From Aromatoleum anaerobium (GTDB taxonomy: Bacteria; Pseudomonadota; Gammaproteobacteria; Burkholderiales; Rhodocyclaceae), in NCBI RefSeq assembly GCF_012910705.2, contig NZ_WTVG02000035.1, positions 214,691-278,690 on the forward strand: a stretch of DNA of 64,000 nt. The letters are read 5' to 3'. Positions within the stretch are counted from its first letter, which is position 1. The number at the start of each line of letters is the position of its first letter. The notes beneath the pieces were generated by a model. That model did no database searches. It was not told the DNA's origin and worked only from the letters and a program-made list of their open reading frames with translations. Shown here one piece after another: positions 55,706-64,000 of the stretch. The translations under genes were made by a program, and so were the position numbers.

Positions 55706-57004
55706 TCAGGCCACAGTGGCGCGCTTCATGCAGGCGCGATAGCGCATGTGCACCCGCTCGGCAAACCACGCGGTCGTGAGCTTGCGCTGGATCTTCGGGC
55801 TCTTGAGCTCGATGCGCGGCATCGCTTCGCGCGGCACGCGGGCTCCGGCGGCCTGGTCGACCATCGCGAAGACGCGCAGGTAAAGCTGGGTACGCGCGAA
55901 CGACTCGCGCTTTTCCTGCCGCAACGCGGCGAGGATTTCCGCGGAATCGAGTTTCAACCGTCCGGACAGCGCCATCACCGCCTTCTGCGTCGCGCTGGCC
56001 TCACCGCTCGGTTCCCCGTTTTCGTAACGCAACAGATCCCCGTCGAGGACCAGCTTGACGCCGGTCAGCCGCGCCACCGCCTGCTGGAAGGCCGCATTGC
56101 GGCTGCTGTAATGCCCGGCGTTGAAATCGGCGAAGCGAAACAGCGGGTCGTGATACGGCGCCGGGTAATCGAGCAGGTGGGCAATGCCGAAATAAAGTCC
56201 GCCCGGACGGGTGAATACCGCGTTGCGCAGCCCCTTGCCGGACCCCCCGCCGTATTCCGGGGCGGCCCGTGCATGCGCTTCGGCGAACGCAATGCTGACC
56301 TGCATCGGCCCGCCGGTGTGCACCGGGTTGTAGCCGCTCAGCAGCAACCGGCCGCCGGGCAGCTCGGCGATCATGTCGTCATAGAGCAGGCTCATCTCCC
56401 GCTCGGTGCGGAGCGTATCGAGCCGGCGCTTGTATGTCTGGCCGTCCGGCGACGGTTTCGCCAGCGCCGCCTCCAGCGCGAGCTTCGGGATATGGAAGCG
56501 CTGGCGACGCGCCTCGATTTCTCGCCATGCGATGCGCGACAGCCCCGGCACCACCGGGTCGGCGACAAAGCCCGATTCCTGTTCGATGACGGCAATCGCG
56601 GCACAGAAGTTTTCGGCGGTCGGCGCAAGGCGCAACGCGGCAAAAGCCGCGAAGATGTCCGCGGCCCAGCCGTCCCTGTCCCGCGTCACGCTCGGCGGCA
56701 GCAGCTCCAGCACCCGTGCGACGCCCTGCTGGCGGCCCGGGTAGCGCGGCGCCGAGATCGGGCCGACCGGCGCCGGCGGGAAAATCGCCTCCGGCGGCTC
56801 CGATGCCGGAGGTGCCGCGGGGCGCACGACGGGCGCAGGCGGCGGGAGGGCAGGCTCGCGAACGGTTTTCGGCAACCGGACCTCGACCGGGGCCGGCGCC
56901 TGGGCCTCGACCACCGGCTCGGAAATCGTGGTGCAGCCTGCGAGCAGCGCGCATGCGGCAAGTGCGAAACCTCTGATGTTCGCGATTCCCTGGGCTTTCC
57001 TCAT
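55706..57004 (-). CDS. DUF1615 lipoprotein
   Basis: A 432-residue lipoprotein: lipobox LAGC (C24), then a Pro/Ala-rich linker to about residue 85, then the DUF1615 domain (GWAADIFAAFAALRLAPTAENFCAAIAVIEQESGFVADP, with an EQESGF motif like that of lytic transglycosylases). Further on: GYNPVHTGGPMQVSIAFAEAH and FADFNAGHYSSRNAAFQQAV. The ESGF/GPMQV pattern suggests a peptidoglycan-related fold, but no activity is established to my knowledge. AAGGAG precedes the ATG. Confidence 0.82.
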   Translation of the reverse strand: MRKAQGIANIRGFALAACALLAGCTTISEPVVEAQAPAPVEVRLPKTVREPALPPPAPVVRPAAPPASEPPEAIFPPAPVGPISAPRYPGRQQGVARVLELLPPSVTRDRDGWAADIFAAFAALRLAPTAENFCAAIAVIEQESGFVADPVVPGLSRIAWREIEARRQRFHIPKLALEAALAKPSPDGQTYKRRLDTLRTEREMSLLYDDMIAELPGGRLLLSGYNPVHTGGPMQVSIAFAEAHARAAPEYGGGSGKGLRNAVFTRPGGLYFGIAHLLDYPAPYHDPLFRFADFNAGHYSSRNAAFQQAVARLTGVKLVLDGDLLRYENGEPSGEASATQKAVMALSGRLKLDSAEILAALRQEKRESFARTQLYLRVFAMVDQAAGARVPREAMPRIELKSPKIQRKLTTAWFAERVHMRYRACMKRATVA

Positions 57005-57359
57005 CGTTCTCCTTGTTCGTCAGCGGGCGAAAGACGGATTTTTCATCCCGCCCCAACCCGGCATTATCGTGGCGCCATCGAGCACTGCGAAGCTGCCGGC
57101 GGCCTCGTGCCGGCTCGCCGGCGCGGCTGAAACGGCCCGCATCGTACCGCACGGCGCGATGCGCCGCTCGTCGTCACGGTCGGCCGGCAATTCTCGGGGC
57201 ACCAACGGTACGCCCTCTCCCGGCTCGCCCGACAGGGATCTGCGGTGACACTCGTATCGATGCACCGGCCCGGACTGCGGCACAATACGCACGAATCCCC
57301 GGTCGATGCGACCTCGCCCCGCACGACGACGTGACCCCGACAAAGGAATCGAGCTCCCG
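57005..57359. other. 355-base spacer between the DUF1615 gene and sbcD
   Basis: The divergent promoter region of the two genes. The small open frames here do not look like proteins; I see no RNA gene or repeat. Confidence 0.3.
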
Positions 57360-58634
57360 ATGCGGCTCCTGCACACTTCCGACTGGCATCTCGGCCAGTC
57401 CCTGCATGACTTCGACCGCACCTACGAGCATCAGCAATTCCTCGACTGGCTGCTGGTCCTGATCGCCACCGAGCGGCCCGATGTCCTGCTGATCGCCGGC
57501 GACGTCTTCGACAACGCGAATCCGTCGGCCGGCGCGCAGCACCAGTTGTACCGTTTCCTCACCGCCGCTCGCGAGCGCATGCCGCATCTGTCGATCGTCA
57601 TCATCGCCGGCAATCACGACTCTCCGGGGCGGCTCGAGGCCACTTCGCCGTTTCTGGAGCTGTTCGACGCCGCCGTCGTCGGCCACGTCCATCGCCGTGC
57701 CGATCAGTCGATCGACGTCGAACGCCTGGTGGTGCCGCTGAGGAATCGCGAAGGGACTGTCGCCGCGTGGTGCCTCGCGATCCCGTTCCTGCGCCCGGGC
57801 GACGTGCCCCGCGTCGCCGGCGAAGGCGAGCACGACGCGTACCTCGCGGGCGTCGCCGAACTCTATCGCCAGGCACTCGCGGTGGCGCAATCGCGTCGCC
57901 AGCCGGGCCAGGCGATCGTCGCAATGGGCCATTGTCACATGGCCCACGGCAAGCTCTCGGAACTCTCGGAACGCCGCATCGTCATCGGCGGCGCCGAAGC
58001 ACTGCCCGCTGGCATTTTCGACGCGGCGGTCGCCTACGTCGCGCTCGGGCACCTGCATCTGGCGCAACCGGTCGGCGGCCGCGACCACATCCGCTACAGC
58101 GGCAGCCCGTTGCCGATGTCGTTCGCCGAGCTCGACTATCCGCACCAAGTCGTGTGCGTCGAGCTCGACGGTGAAGCAGTCGCCGAAATTCGTCCGGTAC
58201 GCGTGCCGCGCAGCGTCGAGCTGATCCGCGTGCCGAAGACCCATGCCTCGATCGACGAAGTCCTGCCCTTGCTCGAAGCGCTCGATCCGGGCGCGGCAGC
58301 CGAAAGTCCCGCCCACGCCCATCCCTACCTCGAAGTGCGCGTCCGGCTCGACGCCCCCGAGCCGGGGCTGCGCGCCCGCATCGAGGCAGCGCTTGCCGGC
58401 AAGCCGGTGCGGCTCGCGCGCATCGACCCGCTCAGTTCGCGCAGCGGCGATGCGCCCGCCAGTTCCGCGATGTCGCTAGGCGACCTCGAACGGCTCGCGC
58501 CCGAAACGGTGTTCGCGCGCTTGTGCGAACAGCGCCTCGGCGGCGATCCCGACGAGCGCGAAGTCCTGCTCGGCGCGCTCGCGGCGGCCTTCGCCGAACT
58601 CGCGATCGAGCCCGCCGAGAGGACTTCCGCATGA
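57360..58634 (+). CDS. sbcD: Exonuclease subunit SbcD
   Basis: A 424-residue Mre11-type nuclease with all five metal motifs in order: HTSDWHLG, GDVFDN, GNHDSPG, GHCHMAHG and GHLHLAQ. With SbcC it cleaves hairpins and protein-blocked DNA ends. Its TGA overlaps the sbcC ATG (ATGA), so the two are coupled. The ATG at 57360 directly precedes the conserved MRLLHTSDWHLGQ; the upstream in-frame start at 57306 lacks support. Confidence 0.93.
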   Translation: MRLLHTSDWHLGQSLHDFDRTYEHQQFLDWLLVLIATERPDVLLIAGDVFDNANPSAGAQHQLYRFLTAARERMPHLSIVIIAGNHDSPGRLEATSPFLELFDAAVVGHVHRRADQSIDVERLVVPLRNREGTVAAWCLAIPFLRPGDVPRVAGEGEHDAYLAGVAELYRQALAVAQSRRQPGQAIVAMGHCHMAHGKLSELSERRIVIGGAEALPAGIFDAAVAYVALGHLHLAQPVGGRDHIRYSGSPLPMSFAELDYPHQVVCVELDGEAVAEIRPVRVPRSVELIRVPKTHASIDEVLPLLEALDPGAAAESPAHAHPYLEVRVRLDAPEPGLRARIEAALAGKPVRLARIDPLSSRSGDAPASSAMSLGDLERLAPETVFARLCEQRLGGDPDEREVLLGALAAAFAELAIEPAERTSA

Positions 58635-58844
58635 AGATCCTCGCGATCCGCGGCAGCAACCTCGCTTCGCTGGCCGGCGCGTTCGAAGTCGACTTCCAGG
58701 CCGAGCCGCTGGCCTCGACCGGACTTTTCGCGATCAGCGGTCCCACCGGCGCGGGCAAAAGCACGCTGCTCGACGCGTTGTGCCTCGCGCTTTTCGACGA
58801 TACACCGCGCCTGCGCAACGCCGGCGGACGGGGCATTGAACTGC
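58631..58844 (+). pseudogene. sbcC: sbcC, 5' fragment (interrupted by an IS)
   Basis: The first 71 codons of SbcC, including the Walker A GPTGAGKST (37-45), up to the insertion. Joining base 58844 to 60153 restores a continuous 1283-codon frame through GRGIELPDVGTETTLPNDRRNILRRG, the expected SbcC sequence. Confidence 0.95.
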
Positions 58845-60141
58845 AGGGCAATCGCATCAAAATGCGGATGCCATTGTCGTTGACCCACTGAAAAAACCGT
58901 TAACAGTCAATGGATTACGCCGGGGCTGTTCACAGGATCTTGATTTGTGTAGTTTTCTGTCTTTTTGGGGTGACTCATGGAGACGGGAAATCGGGGAACT
59001 GGAAGCGAGAAGTTGTCGCTGGTGGAGGCGTTTTCTGGCCTTCCTGATCCGCGTGTGGCGGGACGGTCGAAACACGACTTGGTGGAGATACTGGTGATCA
59101 CGGTCTGCGCCCTGGTGTGCGGGATCGACGACTTTGTCGGCGTTGAAGACTGGTCCAAGGAGCGCCTTGACTGGTTGCGGCGCTTCTTGAAGCTGGAGAA
59201 CGGGATTCCGTCGCACGACACTATTGGCCGTCTGTTCGGGCTGCTGGACAAGAAAGCGCTGGAGGCAGGGTTCCGCCGCTGGGTCGGCGGCGTGCTGCCG
59301 GCGCTGGCCGAAGGCACGGTCGTGGCGATCGACGGCAAAGCGAGTCGGCGCAGTCGTCAGGCGGGCAAGCAGGCATTGCACATGGTCAGTGCGTTCGCCG
59401 CCGAGGCCGGATTGGTGTTGGGGCAGGAAGCCTGTGCCGAGAAGTCCAACGAACTGACCGCGATTCCCGTCCTGCTGGAAGCCCTGATGCTCAAGGGTGT
59501 CATCGTCACCATCGATGCCATGGGTACCCACGCCAACATCGCCCAATCGATTCGGGACAAGGAAGCCGATTACGTCCTGTCCGTGAAGGACAACCAGCCG
59601 ACCCTGGCTGAATCGATCACGACCTTCTTCGAGATCGGCCAGTCCGAGGGCTGGAAAGCGACCAGGCACACCTACGTCGAGTCGGTCGAGAAGGATCACG
59701 GCCGTCTGGAAGTGCGCCGCTGCTGGGCCTTCGATCAACTGGCGTGTTTGGCCAATCCGCAGCAATGGCCGGACCTCATGATGTTCGGGGTGATTGAGGC
59801 AGAACGGACGATCAACGGCAAGACCAGCTGCGAGCGTCGCCTCTATATCGGCAGCATTGCCGCCGATGCCGCAACGCTGGCGAATGCGGTTCGCAGTCAT
59901 TGGGGCATAGAAAATCGTGTTCATTGGTGCCTCGATGTCGCCTTGAACGACGACCAGATGCGTGCCCGCGTAAAGAACGCCGGCGCCAACCTCGCCATCA
60001 TTCGTCGTCTTGTCCTCAATCTCTTTCGCCTCGACTCTTCTCGAAAAACCGGCATCCACACTCGACGCATCATCGCCGCCTCTTCCGACTCCTACCGCGA
60101 AACTATCTTGGGACTACAGGGGATTTGATGCGATTGCCCTG
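58844..60141 (+). mobile_element. ISAs1-family insertion sequence in sbcC
   Basis: About 1.3 kb, with perfect terminal repeats AGGGCAATCGCATCAAA (17 bp) at both ends. Flanking GCATTGAACTGC occurs on both sides. Because GC/CG bases at the edges are symmetric, the duplication can be read as 8 (ATTGAACT), 10 (CATTGAACTG) or 12 bp; 8-10 is usual for this family. I give the 10-bp reading. Confidence 0.92.
58977..60128 (+). CDS. ISAs1-family transposase
   Basis: A 383-residue transposase (H-repeat related): LVEAFSGLPDPRVAGRSKHDLVEILVITVCALVCGIDDFVGVEDW at the N-terminus, Asp in VVAIDGKASRR, Asp in VTIDAMGTHANIAQ and Glu in SHWGIENRVHWCLDVALNDDQMR. Its stop TGA lies in the right terminal repeat and overlaps an ATG that is in frame with the rest of sbcC (TGATG). 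It appears intact. Confidence 0.93.
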   Translation: METGNRGTGSEKLSLVEAFSGLPDPRVAGRSKHDLVEILVITVCALVCGIDDFVGVEDWSKERLDWLRRFLKLENGIPSHDTIGRLFGLLDKKALEAGFRRWVGGVLPALAEGTVVAIDGKASRRSRQAGKQALHMVSAFAAEAGLVLGQEACAEKSNELTAIPVLLEALMLKGVIVTIDAMGTHANIAQSIRDKEADYVLSVKDNQPTLAESITTFFEIGQSEGWKATRHTYVESVEKDHGRLEVRRCWAFDQLACLANPQQWPDLMMFGVIEAERTINGKTSCERRLYIGSIAADAATLANAVRSHWGIENRVHWCLDVALNDDQMRARVKNAGANLAIIRRLVLNLFRLDSSRKTGIHTRRIIAASSDSYRETILGLQGI

Positions 60142-63100
60142 CATTGAACTGCCCGACGTCGGAACGGAGACAACCTTGCCGAACGACCGGCGCAACATCC
60201 TGCGCCGCGGTTGCGCCGAAGCGCAGGCGGAAGTCGACTTTCGCGGCAATGACGGCGTCGGCTACCGGGCCCGCTGGAGCGTGCGCCGGGCACGCAGCAA
60301 GGCGAACGGCAAGCTGCAGCAGTCCGAGATGTCGCTGTGTCGCATCGAGGATCTGCAGCCGGTTGGCGGGCGGTTGAAATCCGAGGTGCTGCCGGCCATT
60401 GCCGCGCGCATCGGCCTTTCGTTCGAGCAATTCACCCGCGCCGTGCTGCTCGCGCAGAACGAGTTCTTCACTTTTCTCAAGGCCGGCGAAGACGAGCGGG
60501 CGACGCTGCTGCAGACGCTCACCGCGACCGACCGCTTCGAAGTGCTGTCGCGGCGCGCCTACGAGCGCAACAAGCTGGAGCAGCAGAAGCTCGAAGCCTT
60601 GAAGGCGCAACTCGAGCACCAGCAGCCGCTTGCCGCGGAAGAACGCGCGCACATCAACGAGGCGCGGGCCGGCACGAAAGCCGCGCTCGCCGAGCAGGAA
60701 TCGCTGGAAAAGCACCTGCAGACGCAGCTCCAGTGGCACCGCGAGCTCGACCTGGCGCGGGAGCGTGAAGCCGAGGCGCGCGCGATGCTCGACAGGGCGC
60801 TCGCGCAGCGCGAAGCGGCGAGCGCGCGGCGCGAACATCTCGCCCACGTCGAAGCGGTTCAGCCAGCCCGCGCAATGGTCACCGAGAGCGAGCGGCTGGC
60901 GCGCGAACACGGCAACGCCACTGCCCGCGCGGCGCAAGCCGAAGCGGCCGTCGAGGCCGCTGCCAGCCTCGTCGCGACAGCGAACACCAGCCGGATTGCC
61001 GCGGATGCTGCCCTTGCCGACGCCGAGGCGGTGCAGCAGCACTTCCACCCGCTGATCGCCCGTGCGCGGCAACTGGACACCGAAATCGCCGCGCTACGCC
61101 CGGAACATGCGAAGGCTGCACGCGCGCGCGAAGAAGCCGCGGCGGCGCTCGCCAAAGCGCGCAACGATGCCGACAGCAACGCCGCAGCGCGCAGCGCCCG
61201 GCTCACCCGGCTTGCAGCCGCCCAGGCGTGGCTCGCTGCCTCCGCGCCGCTCGCACCGCTGGCAGAGGGCTGGATCAAGTGGGATTCGCTACTTGAGCAC
61301 GCGGCGATCGAACGCCGCGCTCGACTCGCCGCACGCGCAAAGCTGCAGCAGCTGACGCAACAGTCCCGCAGCGAGGCCGATGCGCTGAAGGCCGCCGTGA
61401 TCACCCAGTCCGCCACCGCGCAGGAACTGGCGCGGCGGGAAACCGAAGTGGCCACGGCGACGAACGCGCTCGAATGCTTCGACGTCGCGACGCTCGCTGC
61501 GCGCCGGTCCGGGCTCGAGACGAAGCAGCAGGCCATCCAGTCCGCCGAGCGCACCTGGCGGGATTTGTGCGCTCTCCAGGCGCAGCGAAACGATCTGGCC
61601 AGTCAGTGCGAGGCGCAGCGCGAAGCCTTGGCAGCCAACCAGATGCGCGGCGCGGAACTCCGCGCCCTGCGGCCAGCCGCGGAAGCCGCTTTTGCGCAGG
61701 CCGACCAGGGCTGGAAAGTCGTGTTCGAGGCGACGCAGGCGAGCGTCGAAGCGTTGCGCGCGCAACTTCGGCCGGACGCGCCTTGCCCCGTGTGCGGCGG
61801 CGCAGACCACCCCTATGTCGCCCGCCACCCGGCTTTCGATGACGCGCTCAACCGGCTTGCAGGGGAACGCGAACGCTGTCAAAGCGTCCTGCACGAGCTG
61901 ACAATCGAGGAACAGGCGCTCGCCAAGGACACCGCGGCGCGCGACAGGCAGCGGGCGGAAATCGCGCCCCGACTTGCGGCTCTCGATCAGCAGCAGGTGG
62001 TGCTGCACGACGCGTGGGGTGATGCACTGCGTGACCTCGGCGAGTTTTTCGCGCCAAGGCCGGCCGACGACGGCGCGACGATATCGGCGTGGCTCGCAGC
62101 GTGCAACACGGAACTTCGCCAGGCGGCGCAGAGCCTCGCCACCGACGAAGCCGCGTACCGCCACGCGCAGGAAAAACGCCAGGCGGCGCAGCAGGCACTC
62201 GACGACAGCCGCAAAGCGGAGCACTGCGCCCGCGAGGCCGTCACGCGGCTGCAATCGGCCGCAGACCGGACAGCCGCGGCCCTGCAATCCGGCGCCGAAA
62301 TGCAGGCGCAGTGCGAAATCCGCCTCGAGGATCTGCTCGCCCAGCTGGACGCCGCACATCTTCAGCCGGCGGGCGACGAGCGGACCTGGCGCGCCGCGTG
62401 GGAAGCCGATCCCGCTGCCTACCACGCCGGCTGTCGACAGTCCGTCGCCGAGTGGAGCGCCCAACGGGACACCACGACGACGCTGCAGGCGGAGATCGCG
62501 AAGCTCGACACCGAAGCGGTCGGGATTGCGCGCCTCGTCGAACAGGCAAATCTGCGGCAACGACAGGCGGACGCGGCAGCGGATGACCTTCGCCGCGCGC
62601 TCGACGCAAAAGAGGCTGCCCGTCGCACGGTTTTCGCCAGCATGACCCTCGCGGCCCAATCCGGCCCGCCGATCCCGCTACCCGCTGACACCCTGACCGT
62701 TGCCGAAATCGAAGCTGCGCTGGATGGCGCGCTGGCTGCTGCCCGCCAGCGCCGGGACGCATGCGAACAGGCTGCAAAGGAGGCCGAACAGCAACTCGCC
62801 AGCTGCCAGTCAACCCTCGCCGAGCTGGCCCGGCAAGCGGCGACGATCGCGGAATCCGGCCGCTGCGCCGCCGCAACGCTCGACGAGTGGCTCGTGGCGT
62901 TCAACCGGCAGCAGAACCAGCCGGACGAGACCGCCAATCTCGACCTTACCGCCCTGCACTTCCTTCTGGCGCAGGACGCAGCATGGATCGCGACCGAGCG
63001 CGAAGCCTTGCAGCAACTCGAGGCGGCGGTCGCGAATGCGAATGGCGGCCTCGACAGGATGCGTGACCTGCGCGAAGCGCACGAGCGCGCCCGCCCAACC

Positions 63101-63790
63101 GCGGCGCTGCCGGACGTCGACACGCCGGACGCCCTGCACGCCGCGCTCGCTGCAACCGTCACTCGCATCGCCGCATTGCGGGACAAACTCGGTGAGCTCG
63201 AACTCGCCCTGCGCCGCGACGCCGAAGTGCGCGAGCATTCCGCGAAACTCGTCGAGGCGATCGAGGCGCAGACCCGGGCGGCCCGCATCTGGTGGCAGAT
63301 GAACGAACTCATCGGCGCCGCCGACGGCAAGAAGTTCCGCAACTATGCGCAGCAGCTTACGCTGGACATCCTGCTCGCCTACGCCAACGCGCACCTCAAG
63401 GATCTCGCGCGCCGCTACCGGCTTGAGCGCGTACCGAACAGCCTGGGGCTCATGGTGGTCGACCAGGACATGGGCGACGAGCAACGCTCGGTCCATTCGC
63501 TTTCCGGGGGCGAATCGTTCCTGGTTTCCCTCGCGCTCGCGCTAGGCCTCGCATCCCTGTCCTCGCATCGCGTGCAGGTCGAGTCGCTGTTCATCGATGA
63601 AGGTTTCGGCAGCCTTGATTCCGACACCCTGCGGGTCGCAATCGATGCGCTCGACAGCCTGCAGTCCATGGGGCGCACGGTCGGCGTGATATCACACGTG
63701 CAGGAAATGACCGAGCGCATCGGCACGCGCATCCACGTCAAACGCCTCCCCGGCGGGCAGAGCCGGGTGGTCGTGACGAAGGGGTTCTGA
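60141..63790 (+). pseudogene. sbcC: sbcC, 3' fragment
   Basis: The remaining 94% of SbcC: two long coiled-coil arms around the zinc hook CPVCGG (C616 and C619 in the rejoined protein), then the C-terminal ATPase lobe with signature SLSGGESFLVSLALALGLA and Walker B SLFIDEGFGSLD. An ATG at 60128 in the IS repeat could start a 1220-residue product, but without Walker A it should not bind ATP. The SbcCD nuclease is therefore probably inactive here. Confidence 0.93.
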
Positions 63791-63936
63791 AACTGGAGGC
63801 TGTCGAGACGCAGGCTGGACCGCGGTCGAAGCAGAGGCCCGAGGGCCTATGCCTTCTTTCCGCTCCGGGCGACGCGGCGCTTACGCCCGAGTGGGCGGGA
63901 GTGCGATTTTCAGCGTCTGCGCTCAACAAAGCAAAG

Positions 63937-63969
63937 AAGCCGCTTTCCGGGTGGGGAAAGCGGCTTTTC
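63937..63969. terminator. Strong terminator downstream of the rRNA operon (and sbcC)
   Basis: AAGCCGCTTTCC and GGAAAGCGGCTT form a 12-bp stem with a six-base loop. On the minus strand it is followed by CTTTGCTTTGTT, and on the plus strand by TTTT, so it can end both the incoming 5S transcript and sbcC. Bases 63791-63936 hold nothing else I can recognise. Confidence 0.8.
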
Positions 63970-63981
63970 GGCGCAAGGGGT

Positions 63982-64000
63982 AGTCTGACGATGACCTACT
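63982..64000 (-). rRNA. rrf: 5S rRNA, 3' end (partial, cut by window edge)
   Basis: The reverse complement of the last bases reads AGTAGGTCATCGTCAGACT, the typical 3' end of a betaproteobacterial 5S rRNA. The terminator just beyond it supports an rRNA operon transcribed toward this window from the right. Confidence 0.75.

Overview
The window is high-GC DNA from a betaproteobacterium of the Aromatoleum/Azoarcus/Thauera group (Rhodocyclales). It most resembles Aromatoleum aromaticum EbN1. The assignment rests on a complete anaerobic phenol operon (phenylphosphate synthase and carboxylase), a fused 2-oxoacid:ferredoxin oxidoreductase of the type feeding aromatic-ring reduction, a TorF-like porin/glnK/amtB cluster, and intact copies of three IS families. 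It was made from recalled families and gene order, not from a database search.

Layout. 0.1-1.1 kb: a RES/Xre toxin-antitoxin module (minus). 1.3-4.5 kb: NfeD and SPFH membrane proteins, a DUF4399 protein and two abutting lipoproteins. 4.6-12.3 kb: a branched-chain amino-acid-type ABC transporter operon with two tandem binding proteins, two permeases and two ATPases; its livG is split by an IS1182-family element. 12.3-16.8 kb: a Bcr/CflA-type exporter, an IS630-family element sitting in the stop codon of comM, comM and ubiK. 17.0-19.6 kb: a porin-glnK-amtB operon with a sigma54 promoter and an NtrC-type site. 19.7-22.7 kb: korAB (minus).

23.0-39.8 kb is the phenol region. A divergently transcribed XylR/DmpR/MopR-type regulator carries the residues recalled to bind phenol and zinc in MopR. 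It faces ppsABC-ppcB-ppcD-ppcA-ppcC, a third ubiD, ubiX, a DUF120 (archaeal-type, CTP-dependent riboflavin kinase) gene, a Nudix gene, a flavin-binding protein, a PaaK-like CoA ligase, a PPP-type phosphatase and an outer-membrane channel. A textbook -24/-12 promoter and two upstream palindromes lie before ppsA. Phenol would be phosphorylated by PpsABC, carboxylated to 4-hydroxybenzoate by PpcABCD using prenylated FMN, then activated to a CoA thioester. The ubiX/DUF120/Nudix set looks like a dedicated supply line for the prenylated-FMN cofactor.

39.9-42.3 kb holds a secreted DUF6351 protein. 42.7-53.1 kb is a second catabolic island: a MetV-MetF fusion, a corrinoid protein, a RamQ-like protein, a RACo-type corrinoid reductive activator, a methyl-THF:corrinoid methyltransferase, an amidohydrolase, a lone TRAP binding protein, a UroD/MtaA-like methyltransferase and a divergent LysR regulator. 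Together these look like a cobalamin-dependent demethylation pathway whose substrate is unknown. 53.3-57.0 kb: ribA, a secondary alcohol dehydrogenase, a small membrane protein and a DUF1615 lipoprotein. 57.4-63.8 kb: sbcD and sbcC, with sbcC split by an ISAs1-family element. The right edge reaches the 3' end of a minus-strand 5S rRNA gene behind a strong terminator.
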